Origin: JBFMAI01 sp040755725
GTDB lineage: Bacteria; Planctomycetota; Phycisphaerae; UBA1845; Fen-1342
Direction of reading: 5' to 3'
NCBI GenBank assembly: GCA_040755725.1
Contig: JBFMAI010000039.1
Coordinates: 209,563 to 273,562, forward strand
Length of the DNA: 64,000 nt
The notes beneath the pieces were generated by a model. The model saw nothing but the letters and a program-made list of their open reading frames with translations. It was not told where the DNA came from and did not search any database. Position 1 is the first letter of the stretch. Each line of letters begins with the position of its first letter. This document shows, one piece after another, positions 52,157 through 61,375 of the stretch. The translations under genes and the position numbers were made by a program.

Positions 52157-52813
52157 TCAGGACCGACCCAAGAGCCTCAGAATCTCATTTCGAGCGGCGG
52201 CGTCCGCTTCGAACACCCCGCGTGCCGCCGTCGTCAACGTGGTGCTGCCCGTCTTGCCCACGCCCCGCATGGCCATGCACATGTGCTGCGCTTCGACGAC
52301 CACCAGGGCACCAGACGGTCGCAGGTGCCGCATCAACGCGTCGGCGACCTGCCCCGTCAGCCGCTCCTGCACCTGCGGTCGCCTGGCGAACACCTCGACC
52401 GTCCGCGCCAACTTGGAAAGGCCGACCACGCGACCGCCCGCCGGCCGATAGGCCACGTGCGCCTGCCCGAAGAAAGGCAGCAGGTGGTGCTCGCACACGC
52501 TGAAGAACTCGATGCCCCGCACGATCACATCGCCCTCGGTTGCCTCCTCAAAAACGGTTCCTAGCGGGGCGGCGGGGTCCTGCCGCAAACCGGCGAAGAG
52601 GTCCCGATACGCACGGGCCACGCGCGCGGGCGTGTCGAGGAGTCCATCCCGATCCGGGTTCTCGCCAATCGCCAGCAGGATTTCCCGCACCGCCCGCTCA
52701 ATACGATCCAGGTCTACTGCGCGTCTGCGGTCCGGAAACCGAATTATGCGCCGCTCGTCAGCTTCCCGGGCCAACAGCCCTACGGGGTCAGGCATGTACG
52801 CCGTCGTTGTCAT
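52157..52813 (-). CDS. folE: GTP cyclohydrolase I
   Basis: A 218-residue type IA enzyme converting GTP to dihydroneopterin triphosphate, the first step of folate and pterin synthesis. The zinc and active-site residues are present: GIEFFSVCEHHLLPFFGQAH (Cys and two His), VVGLSKLARTVEVFARRPQV and EAQHMCMAMRGV (second zinc Cys). The start at ATG 52813 has AAGGTG 6 bp upstream; a further in-frame ATG at 52846 lies nearly on the predicted transcription start. It is divergent from the cobalamin-binding regulator gene. In some bacteria folE belongs to LitR/CarH light-induced regulons together with photolyase, where pterin may serve as antenna or cofactor. Confidence 0.96.
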   Translation of the reverse strand: MTTTAYMPDPVGLLAREADERRIIRFPDRRRAVDLDRIERAVREILLAIGENPDRDGLLDTPARVARAYRDLFAGLRQDPAAPLGTVFEEATEGDVIVRGIEFFSVCEHHLLPFFGQAHVAYRPAGGRVVGLSKLARTVEVFARRPQVQERLTGQVADALMRHLRPSGALVVVEAQHMCMAMRGVGKTGSTTLTTAARGVFEADAAARNEILRLLGRS

Positions 52814-52856
52814 GGTGGTCACCTTATTTTCGCTCAAGTCGTTCATTTCACCCAGT

Positions 52857-52885
52857 AGTATTTCCGCAGATGCCGACAAAGTCAA
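52857..52885 (-). promoter_or_regulatory. Promoter of folE
   Basis: Minus strand: TTGACT (52885-52880), 17-bp spacer, AATACT (52862-52857). Predicted transcription start near 52850, 37 bp before the ATG at 52813. Confidence 0.6.
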
Positions 52886-52901
52886 ATCCGGCCCTGGGCA
52901 A

Positions 52902-52937
52902 TATTTCTATAAACTATTTCTGTTCAGCATATTATGC
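52902..52937. promoter_or_regulatory. Candidate operator between folE and the cobalamin-binding regulator
   Basis: Two direct repeats TATTTCT (52902-52908 and 52915-52921, 13 bp apart) are followed by the palindrome GCATATTATGC (52927-52937). They lie between the two divergent promoters in the most AT-rich stretch of the window. A regulator binding here could control both genes; CarH-type proteins bind repeated half sites. Confidence 0.4.
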
Positions 52938-52958
52938 GATTATTGTCCAGTGCGCGAT

Positions 52959-52987
52959 TTGCACGATTAACCTGAATACGTTATAAT
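52959..52987 (+). promoter_or_regulatory. Promoter of the cobalamin-binding regulator
   Basis: TTGCAC (52959-52964), 17-bp spacer, perfect TATAAT (52982-52987). The predicted start of transcription is near 52994, giving a leader of about 90 bp to the GTG at 53084. Confidence 0.75.
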
Positions 52988-53083
52988 CGCCTAAAACGTC
53001 CGCCAGAGATGGGATACAACCGGAACCGCAGCGCCGCTCGCATAAATGCAGTACTAAAAGGACGTTACTTCGGGAGCCCGTAC

Positions 53084-53983
53084 GTGAAGCCGATCCTATC
53101 CCCCAAGGAGCTCGCCGACGCCATCGGCGTCAGCGAGTCGTCGCTCAAACGTTGGGCCGACAGCGGAAAGGTTCGAGTGTCCCGGACGGCCGGGGGACAC
53201 CGACGCATTCACATCGCCGAAGCCGTTCGCTTCATTCGCGAGACGGGTTCGCCCGTCGTCCGCCCCGACATCCTCGGACTACCGGACATGGGGGCCATCC
53301 AAGCCGACCTGTCGCGGGGGGACACCCCGGAGGAAATGCTGTTCAACTACCTAAGTGTCGGCGACGCCCCGCGGGCCCGCGGGCTAATCATGTCGCTGTA
53401 CCTGTCCGGCGACGGCGTCGCGGCCATCGCGGATGGACCAATCCGGAACGCGATGCGGCGTCTGGGTGAACTATGGGAGCACGACCCCGCGGGCATCTTC
53501 ATCGAGCACCGCGCGACCGACATGTGTATCGAGGCGGTTCGCCAGCTCCGTTTGGCCATTGCCATGAACGATGCCGGGCCGATCGCCGTCGGGGGCGCCC
53601 CGCCGGGAGACACGTACGCGCTACCGTCGCTCCTGGCGGCGACAGTCCTGGCCGCCGAGGGTTTCCGCGCCTTCAACCTCGGGCCGCAGACGCCGCTGGA
53701 CGCGCTAGCCGCCGCCGCCGAGCAGCAACGCGTGCTTCTGGTGTGGGTCAGCATGACCTATGTGCCCAGCCCCGTCGAGCTGGAGCGCGGGATCAGCGAT
53801 CTGGCCGCCCGACTTGGCGCGCGGGGAGTGAAGCTGGCGGTGGGAGGGCAGAAGCACGCGACGCTGACCTTGCCGCGCGCCGACAACGTGTTCGTCGGGC
53901 ACTCCCTGGCGGAGCTGGCCGCCTTTGCTCGGGGCCTGTTGGCGGCCCGCCCCGCGGACAATGGCAAGCCGCCGGCCCAATAG
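53084..53983 (+). CDS. MerR-type regulator with cobalamin-binding domain (CarH/LitR-related)
   Basis: A 299-residue regulator. Residues 4-50 are a MerR-like DNA-binding domain (LSPKELADAIGVSESSLKRW, TAGGHRRIHIAEAVRFI). Residues 75-160 are a helical cap with the CarH signature W131-x9-E141-H142. Residues 165-290 form a B12-binding Rossmann fold. The lower axial His expected in G-x-x-H-x-x-G is replaced: the sequence is GDTYALPS, with Tyr178. I prefer the GTG at 53084: CGGGAG lies 7 bp upstream, and the stretch from the alternative ATG at 53009 uses codons rare elsewhere here (ATA, CTA, GTA). It probably senses light, cobalamin or a related signal and controls the adjacent folE and photolyase genes (inference). 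Confidence 0.88.
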   Translation: MKPILSPKELADAIGVSESSLKRWADSGKVRVSRTAGGHRRIHIAEAVRFIRETGSPVVRPDILGLPDMGAIQADLSRGDTPEEMLFNYLSVGDAPRARGLIMSLYLSGDGVAAIADGPIRNAMRRLGELWEHDPAGIFIEHRATDMCIEAVRQLRLAIAMNDAGPIAVGGAPPGDTYALPSLLAATVLAAEGFRAFNLGPQTPLDALAAAAEQQRVLLVWVSMTYVPSPVELERGISDLAARLGARGVKLAVGGQKHATLTLPRADNVFVGHSLAELAAFARGLLAARPADNGKPPAQ

Positions 53984-54098
53984 AGGAACGAGGCGACCAC
54001 GGGCGGCCCGGTTTTCGCGCATAATGGCGGCGCCGTCCGTCGCCGAGCGCGCCAACGTGCCGCCGCCCGCGCGACAGCCGATCGGTCGAGGATCTCAG

Positions 54099-55004
54099 AT
54101 GCGGGCGAAGCGTCTTTCACGCCGAACGTTGCTTTCACGGGGGTTGCAGGTGGCGGGCGGCCTGGCCCTGACGCCGGGGCTGCTGGCGGCCGCGAAGCCA
54201 CAAGCGGCCAAACCCGGGCCGCGGTTCCGCGTGTCGCTGGCGGCGTGGTCCGTGCATCGGATGTTCTTCGCGGGCCGGCTCAAGCAGATCGACATGCCCG
54301 AGTTGTGTCGCAAGGAGTTCGACATCGGCGGGCTGGAGCTGGTCAACACGTTCTTCCCCAGTCCGCAGTACTCCTACTGCCGCGAACTGCTGAAGCGGGC
54401 CGCCGATCACGACGTGAAGGTCCTGCTCGTCATGTGCGACGGCGAAGGCGACCTGTCGCACCCGGACCGCGCGGAGCGTCGCCAGGCCGTGCGCAACCAC
54501 CGCAAGTGGCTCGACATTGCCGCCGTCCTCGGGTGCCACTCAATCCGCTGCAACACGGGCCGCGGCGAGCCGGGCGATGCCGACGCCATCAGTCGCTGCG
54601 CCGAGAGCTTCGCCGAGCTGGTCGAGTTGGCCCGGCCGGACAACCTGAACGTCCTGATCGAGAACCACGGCGGGCTGTCGTCCGACGCGGACTCGCTGCT
54701 GGCCGTCCTGCAGAAGGTGAACGACCCGCGCCTGGGCACGCTGCCGGACTTCGGCAACTTCCCGCCGACGGCGGACCGTTACGAGGCGGTGCGGCGGATG
54801 ATGCCGTACGCCAAGGCGGTGAGCGCCAAGTGCCACGAGTTCGACGCGGAGGGGAACGAGAAGCACACCGATTACACGCGCATGATGCGGATCGTGCTGG
54901 ACGCAGGTTACCGCGAGTGGGTCGGTATCGAGTACGAGGGGCCGGACCCGGACGAAATCGCCGGCGTCAAGGCGTGCCAACGCCTGCTCGCGCGTTTCCA
55001 GTGA
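54099..55004 (+). CDS. Tat-exported sugar phosphate isomerase/epimerase-like TIM-barrel protein
   Basis: A 301-residue protein with a Tat-type leader (LSRRTLLSRGLQVAGGLAL). The mature domain is an AP endonuclease 2/xylose isomerase-like barrel. Possible metal ligands lie in NVLIENHGGLSSD (Glu), LGTLPDFGNFPP (Asp), VSAKCHEFDAEGNE (His) and WVGIEYEGPDPDE (Glu). ATG at 54099 has GAGG 7 bp upstream. Planctomycetes carry many such exported paralogues, and their substrates are generally unknown. It lies 115 bp after the cobalamin-binding regulator on the same strand; co-transcription is possible but unproven. Confidence 0.9.
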   Translation: MRAKRLSRRTLLSRGLQVAGGLALTPGLLAAAKPQAAKPGPRFRVSLAAWSVHRMFFAGRLKQIDMPELCRKEFDIGGLELVNTFFPSPQYSYCRELLKRAADHDVKVLLVMCDGEGDLSHPDRAERRQAVRNHRKWLDIAAVLGCHSIRCNTGRGEPGDADAISRCAESFAELVELARPDNLNVLIENHGGLSSDADSLLAVLQKVNDPRLGTLPDFGNFPPTADRYEAVRRMMPYAKAVSAKCHEFDAEGNEKHTDYTRMMRIVLDAGYREWVGIEYEGPDPDEIAGVKACQRLLARFQ

Positions 55005-55019
55005 GGGAACGGTACGGCA

Positions 55020-55056
55020 AACCCCCCTCCCTTTCAGGGAGGGGTTGGGGGAGGGT
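55020..55056. repeat. 37-bp repeat family E, copy 2
   Basis: AACCCCCCTCCCTTTCAGGG followed by AGGGGTTGGGGGAGGGT, 16 bp after the stop of the TIM-barrel gene and between convergent genes. A transcript-end stem is possible, but no T-run follows. Confidence 0.85.
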
Positions 55057-55142
55057 CGCGGTTGGCAGCTCGTAGCGGCCCGCGCTGCGGACTTTCACCC
55101 GCGTGACTCCAGGCCGGTCCCCGTCGCCATCGGCGGCCCCGC

Positions 55143-56948
55143 TTACAGCGACACCTCCCACACCGTCAACACGACCTCGCCGTCCGGGCGCGCGACCTCC
55201 ATCACCGGCGTCCCGAGCGCGTGTTCGCGCGGCCGCAGGATGAGGAAGACGCGGTCGTCGCGGCCGTTGTCCCGCAGCGCGGCAAGCGGCGCAGCGCGCT
55301 CGGCGGCGCGCAAGAAGCGGAACTTGCCGACGCGGACGCACCGGTCCCACGCTCCGTCCGGCACGTACTCACGGGGTTCGGCGAACCAGCGCGCGGGGTC
55401 GTATTGCAGCGCGACCAACACAACCAGGTACGGCTTGTTGAAGTCCGCCTCGGTGCAGAGGATCACGTCGGCTGCGTCTACCCTCGGCCGCAACCACGCG
55501 CACACCTCCATCAGGTCCACGTGGTGGCCGTGATACACCGTGGTCTGCTGCGGCCGCGCGGCGAAGTACGGATACAGAAACGCCCCCGTTTCCCAGGCGG
55601 CCGGCCCGCCCCAGGCGGCCGCCGCCGCCGTCGTCCAGCCCAGCAGGCCCCGACGGACCAGGGCCCGCGCGGCACCGGTCAGCCCAACGGCAGCCAGCAG
55701 CACCAGCGCCCACAGTCCCGCCGAGCTACGCAGCGCGTGCAGGCTATGGTGCCAGTTCAGGCAATCGGCGGCGGGGTAGAGCGCCACGGCGACGAGCAAC
55801 ACCCGGGCCGCCGGTGAGTCTCGCCAGCGCCGCACGCCAACCACCAGTCCCACCGCCAGCAGGGGCAGGGAGTACCACGGCATGAAACCCATGCCGGCGG
55901 ACCAGGCAATCTCGTCCACGTCGCCGCGGATAAAGAGGAAGTGGGGTCCGAAGTGCGCGGCGTAGCGCACGACGACACGCTGGACGCGCGTCGCGGCCCC
56001 GTCCGTCGGCTCCCACAGCCGCGTCATCCAGCCCCGCCGGCCGATCCGTTCCGGCTCCGTGATGTGCTTGTACGCCAAGGGGCCAAACGCGGCAACGAAC
56101 GTCACCAGCCAGATCCCGACGGCGACCGCTCCGCAGCGGGTGGCTGAGTGAGCATCGGCGCTCCGGCCACTTGGGAGGGCGTGGCTCCGGCCGAGCCGCG
56201 GCTCGCCGGGAGGTTCGCCCTCCCGTTCCGTGCCCCGCGGCCGCGAACGGCCGCGCAGCAGCGTCCGCCACTGCCGTCCTGTCACGAGGACCAGACCCGC
56301 GAACAGCGCCGGGACGAACAGACGCACCGCCGGGTAGCCGTAGCACACGAGTCCCGCGACCAGCCCGGCCAGCGCGGTCCGCCAAGCTCGCGGCGGCGAT
56401 TGCGACTCGCTCGGCGGCAGGCCCGCCCACACCAGGGCCAGCAACGGCAGTGCGCTGAGCAGCGGAGTCAGCGACCCCTCGTGCCCCCACCGGCTCATCT
56501 GGATGTGCGTGGGGTTGATGGCGAGCAGTGCGGCGGTCGCCAAGCCGACCCCGCGCCCGAACAGCCGCGCCGCGAGGGCGTAGAGCACGACGATGGTCGC
56601 CACGCCGGCGAGCGCGGCCGGCAGGCGCGTGGTCCAGACATTGAGGCCCCCGACGGCCTGGAACGGGATCAGGACGTAGGCGTAGAGTGTGCTGCGATAC
56701 TCGCCCATGGCCCGCATGCAGAACACCGGCCACGGCTCGCCCCACTGGTCCCGGCCGGTCTTCAGCAGGCACCATGCATTCCACGCGTTGCACGCCTCGT
56801 CCTGATTCAGCCCCGGCGGGGCCGACGTCAGCCCGGGCAGCCGCAACGCGGCGCCGATCACGGCCACGACCGCCAACACCGTCAGGGCCCGGCCGTGGCT
56901 ACGGGGCCCGTCGTCTGACAGCGGGTCGCGTGCGTCGTCCGCGAACAT
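55143..56948 (-). CDS. Glycosyltransferase family 39-like membrane protein with in-frame repeat
   Basis: A 601-residue integral membrane protein with about ten hydrophobic helices. The N-terminal part shows the GT39/PMT_2 pattern: a first helix, then GLNQDEACNAWNAW with the acidic catalytic-type residues, STLYAYVLIPFQAVGGLN, and LAINPTHIQMSRWGHEGSLT. It probably moves a sugar from a polyprenyl phosphate to a lipid or protein outside the membrane. A family A palindrome at 56173-56224 is read in frame (about residues 241-259), adding a charged Glu/Gly/Pro segment between helices where a cytoplasmic or periplasmic loop would be. The soluble C-terminal 130 residues are probably periplasmic. Confidence 0.86.
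   Translation of the reverse strand: MFADDARDPLSDDGPRSHGRALTVLAVVAVIGAALRLPGLTSAPPGLNQDEACNAWNAWCLLKTGRDQWGEPWPVFCMRAMGEYRSTLYAYVLIPFQAVGGLNVWTTRLPAALAGVATIVVLYALAARLFGRGVGLATAALLAINPTHIQMSRWGHEGSLTPLLSALPLLALVWAGLPPSESQSPPRAWRTALAGLVAGLVCYGYPAVRLFVPALFAGLVLVTGRQWRTLLRGRSRPRGTEREGEPPGEPRLGRSHALPSGRSADAHSATRCGAVAVGIWLVTFVAAFGPLAYKHITEPERIGRRGWMTRLWEPTDGAATRVQRVVVRYAAHFGPHFLFIRGDVDEIAWSAGMGFMPWYSLPLLAVGLVVGVRRWRDSPAARVLLVAVALYPAADCLNWHHSLHALRSSAGLWALVLLAAVGLTGAARALVRRGLLGWTTAAAAAWGGPAAWETGAFLYPYFAARPQQTTVYHGHHVDLMEVCAWLRPRVDAADVILCTEADFNKPYLVVLVALQYDPARWFAEPREYVPDGAWDRCVRVGKFRFLRAAERAAPLAALRDNGRDDRVFLILRPREHALGTPVMEVARPDGEVVLTVWEVSL
56173..56224. repeat. Palindromic repeat family A inside the GT39 gene
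   Basis: GGGAGGGCGTGGCTCC, CCGAGCCGCGGCTCGCCGG and GGGAGGTTCGCCCTCCC. A 52-bp copy; on the minus strand it codes for a peptide with EGEPPGEPRLGRS. The gene stays open through it. Confidence 0.88.
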
Positions 56949-57019
56949 GGCCCGATGCTACCGGTGGCCGGACGGCGGGCCAAGCGACGGCGGTTTGCCC
57001 GGGCTGCGCGGCTCCCCGT

Positions 57020-58363
57020 ATGATCCCGCGCATGGCGCTGCCGCTGGTTGTCATTGTCGGTCGCCCGAACGTGGGCAAGAGCTCGCTGCTCAACACCTTG
57101 CGCCGGGCCCGCGTCAGCATCGTCGACCCCCGGGCGGGCATCACCCGCGACCGCGTCAGCGTGCTCGTCCGGCACAACGAGCGGTATTTCGAGCTGGTGG
57201 ACACCGGCGGCATCGGGCTGGTGGACGACGATCACCTGGAGGCCCAGGTCGAGGAGCAGATTCGCTTCGCGATCGAGCGGGCGGCGGTGATCCTGTTCGT
57301 CGTCGATGCCTCGGCCGACCCGACCGCGCTCGACCTGGAGGTCGCCCAGCGACTGCGGCAGACCGACAAGTCCGTCATCGTCGTGGCCAACAAGGTGGAC
57401 GACCCACGGCACGAGCCCCTGGCCGCCGCGTTCGTCCGCCTGGGTCACGGCACGCCGATATGCACGTCGGCCTTGCACGGCCACGGGCGGACGGAGCTGC
57501 TGGACCGCGTGGTGGAGTTGCTGGGCGACGCGGCGGTGACGGAGGGGCCGGCCGCCCCCGTGATGAAGCTCGCCATCGTCGGCAAGCGCAACGCCGGCAA
57601 GAGCACGCTGGTCAACGCCCTGGCCGGCGAAGAACGGATGATCGTCAGCGAAATCCCGGGCACCACGCGGGACGCGGTCGATGTCCGCTTCGAGCGCGAC
57701 GGCCGGACGTTCGTGGCGATTGACACCGCGGGTGTGCGGAAAAAATCGAGCATGAACGACATCGACTTCTACTCGCACACGCGGGCCCTCAAGTCCATCC
57801 GCCGGGCCGACGTCGTCCTGCTGCTGATCGAGTCCATGGTCCCCGTGGCGGAAGTCGATTTGAAGCTGGCGGCCGCCGTGCTCGAGGAGTACAAGCCGGT
57901 GGTCTTGGCCGTGACGAAGTGGGACCTGGCCCGGGACAAGACGACGGCCGCGGAGTTCGGCGAATACCTGACGCGCGTGTTGCCGGCGTTGAACTTCGCA
58001 CCCGTGGTGTTCCTGGCCGCCCGCACGGGCGAGAACGTCCAGGCGGCGGTGGACGTGGCCCTGTCGCTGCACGCCCAGGCCAACATCCGGCTACCGACCG
58101 CCGGTCTGAACGAGGTGCTGCAAGAGATTCTCGCCCTGCGCGGCCCCAGTCCCAAGCGCGGCACCAAGCCCCTCAAGATCTACTACGCCACGCAGGTTGC
58201 CGTCGCCCCGCCGACGATCGTCCTCTTCTGCAACCAGCCGCGCCGGGTGCGGGAGGATTACCGGCGGTTCCTGCTGAACCGGCTGCGCGAGCGGACGCCG
58301 TTCAAGGAGGTCCCGGTACGCCTATGGTTCCGCCCGCGCGGGCGGGAGCGGCCACCGGCGTGA
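57020..58363 (+). CDS. der: Ribosome biogenesis GTPase Der
   Basis: A 447-residue tandem GTPase (EngA) needed for 50S subunit assembly. The first G domain has VGRPNVGKSSLLN, DTGGIG and NKVD; the second has VGKRNAGKSTLVN, the G2 Thr region IPGTTRDAVDV, DTAGVRKKS and TKWD. The C-terminal KH-like domain has TKPLKIYYATQV and VRLWFRPRGR. The start could be ATG 57020 or ATG 57032 (MALPLVVIVG); neither has a good Shine-Dalgarno, and the second matches the usual length better. Confidence 0.95.
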   Translation: MIPRMALPLVVIVGRPNVGKSSLLNTLRRARVSIVDPRAGITRDRVSVLVRHNERYFELVDTGGIGLVDDDHLEAQVEEQIRFAIERAAVILFVVDASADPTALDLEVAQRLRQTDKSVIVVANKVDDPRHEPLAAAFVRLGHGTPICTSALHGHGRTELLDRVVELLGDAAVTEGPAAPVMKLAIVGKRNAGKSTLVNALAGEERMIVSEIPGTTRDAVDVRFERDGRTFVAIDTAGVRKKSSMNDIDFYSHTRALKSIRRADVVLLLIESMVPVAEVDLKLAAAVLEEYKPVVLAVTKWDLARDKTTAAEFGEYLTRVLPALNFAPVVFLAARTGENVQAAVDVALSLHAQANIRLPTAGLNEVLQEILALRGPSPKRGTKPLKIYYATQVAVAPPTIVLFCNQPRRVREDYRRFLLNRLRERTPFKEVPVRLWFRPRGRERPPA

Positions 58364-58422
58364 GCTTGCGGGCGGCCCGCCGCACGCGATAATGGAGTGA
58401 CGCGGACCGCCGAGGGTTGGCG

Positions 58423-58944
58423 ATGACGATTCAGTTCCACTGCGAGCACTGCGGAAAGCAAGTCAAGACCGCCCGGGAGCACGCGGGCAAGCGGGGCAAG
58501 TGCCCGCACTGCCACCAGTCGGTCTACATCCCGACGCCCCCCGAGGAACTTGAACCGCTGCGCCTGGCCCCCGTCGATGAGACGGCCGAGCAGGAGAAGC
58601 GCCGGCTGGAGGAGGAGACGCGGGCCCTGACGCGCGCGTTGCAGGCGGAGCACGCGGACGTGCCCCCGGAACCGCTGGAACGAAGGTCGCCCCTGGAGCC
58701 GCTGGGGGACGCCCGGCTCACGCACGACATGGAACTGCTCATCGTGGACTACGTGGTGGCCATGTCCGAGGGACGCCTACCGGACGCCGAGAAGATCGCC
58801 GAGGACATCCACGCCAACTGGGAGCTGGCGGCGGAATGCGTGCAGCGAATCACGATGGACGAACTGCCCCCCGCGCGCCTGGCGAAGGTCCCCCGGCCGC
58901 TGCTCAACGGCTTCCTGAAGCAACTGCGGGAACACGCCCGCTGA
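58423..58944 (+). CDS. Small zinc-ribbon protein
   Basis: A 173-residue protein with an N-terminal zinc ribbon (CEHCGKQVKTAREHAGKRGK then CPHCHQSV), a Glu-rich helical linker (TAEQEKRRLEEETRALTRAL) and a mostly helical C-terminal domain (DMELLIVDYVVAMSEGRLPD). The ribbon resembles the MJ0042/planctomycete short zinc-finger type. ATG at 58423 has GAGG 8 bp upstream. It lies 59 bp after der. Possible roles are protein or nucleic-acid binding; nothing more specific is visible. Confidence 0.82.
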   Translation: MTIQFHCEHCGKQVKTAREHAGKRGKCPHCHQSVYIPTPPEELEPLRLAPVDETAEQEKRRLEEETRALTRALQAEHADVPPEPLERRSPLEPLGDARLTHDMELLIVDYVVAMSEGRLPDAEKIAEDIHANWELAAECVQRITMDELPPARLAKVPRPLLNGFLKQLREHAR

Positions 58945-58977
58945 TGGCGGGCCCCCTCCCTCCAGGAGCACCTATCC

Positions 58978-59034
58978 GAACCCCGCGCGCCAGCGCGGGG
59001 CCGGCCGTCTCGCCGCCGGCCTGGCGGGTCCTGT
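58978..59034. repeat. 57-bp double-hairpin element (family B), copy 4
   Basis: Starts GAACCCCGCGCGCC and ends GGCGGGTCCTGT. Hairpin 1 is CCCCGCGC-GCCA-GCGCGGGG, so an A-T pair of the other copies is replaced by G-C on both arms. Hairpin 2 (CTCGCC...GGCGGG) also changes on both arms. Confidence 0.9.
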
Positions 59035-59206
59035 CGGCGGGTCCAAGGCATGTGGAGCTCAGCCGGCGCGGGACGAGCGGCCCGAGCCGCGAACCCGCGC
59101 CCGCCGCGAGCTGCGATCCCCCCGCAAAGCCCGGCGGACGAGGCGGGGCGCCGCCGGGAGCCGTGGTCTCCCTCGCATAACAACGGCCCCGTGAAACGGA
59201 GGCAGG

Positions 59207-59300
59207 TCACCCGCGGCTGCTTTCCCGCTCCAAGACCGTCATGAACGCCTTCAGCGACACGCGTGCGCGGCCGACGGGCCTCCTCCGCTTCCGGCGCGCC
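59207..59300 (-). pseudogene. Fragment resembling the 3' end of lepA
   Basis: On the minus strand this stretch reads RRKRRRPVGRARVSLKAF then MTVLERESSRG and a stop. The lepA C terminus at 61376 reads GKKRMKTIGRVDIPQKAF then MTVLEPEE and a stop. An exact 18-bp match (ACCGTCATGAACGCCTTC) and further scattered identity cover about 75 bp. It looks like a decayed duplicate of the end of lepA, in the same orientation, on the other side of typA. No further lepA homology is visible upstream of it. Confidence 0.55.
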
Positions 59301-59394
59301 GACCGCCCCTTGGGCCCTTGCCACCACTGCCTTTCGGCCGGATCATGTGCTGACGGGGGACGCAACGGACCCCAGTGCAAGGCGACGCACCCGT

Positions 59395-61212
<1,818 letters not shown>

Positions 61213-61282
61213 TCGCTCCACGAGGCGGCCGCCCCGCGAGGCAGCCTCCCCAACGCAGGTGCCGGCGTAGCCGCTGAGACCG

Positions 61283-61319
61283 AACTCCCCTCCCTTGCAG
61301 GGAGGGGTTGGGGGAGGGT
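61283..61319. repeat. 37-bp repeat family E, copy 3
   Basis: AACTCCCCTCCCTTGCAGGG followed by AGGGGTTGGGGGAGGGT, in the 163-bp gap between the convergent typA and lepA genes. Confidence 0.85.
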
Positions 61320-61375
61320 TGGAATCCCCGGGCGGAGCGATCCTTGCCGCGCACCGACCTCCCGCCGCCGACGGC

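Larger units (their letters stand above)
58945..59394. other. Long intergenic region upstream of typA
   Basis: This 450-bp gap contains the 57-bp element (58978-59034), about 170 bp of GC-rich sequence in which I see nothing, a lepA 3'-end-like fragment (59207-59300) and the region just before typA. No promoter for typA is evident. Confidence 0.5.

Noticed and set aside
53009..53083. ATG at 53009 as the start of the cobalamin-binding regulator
   Set aside because: No good Shine-Dalgarno, only about 15 bp from the predicted transcription start, and codons rare in this genome; GTG at 53084 has CGGGAG and puts the capping residues at the CarH positions. It remains possible.
26771..59034. 57-bp repeats as CRISPR or attachment sites
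   Set aside because: Copies are dispersed over 32 kb, without regular spacers, cas genes or an integrase.
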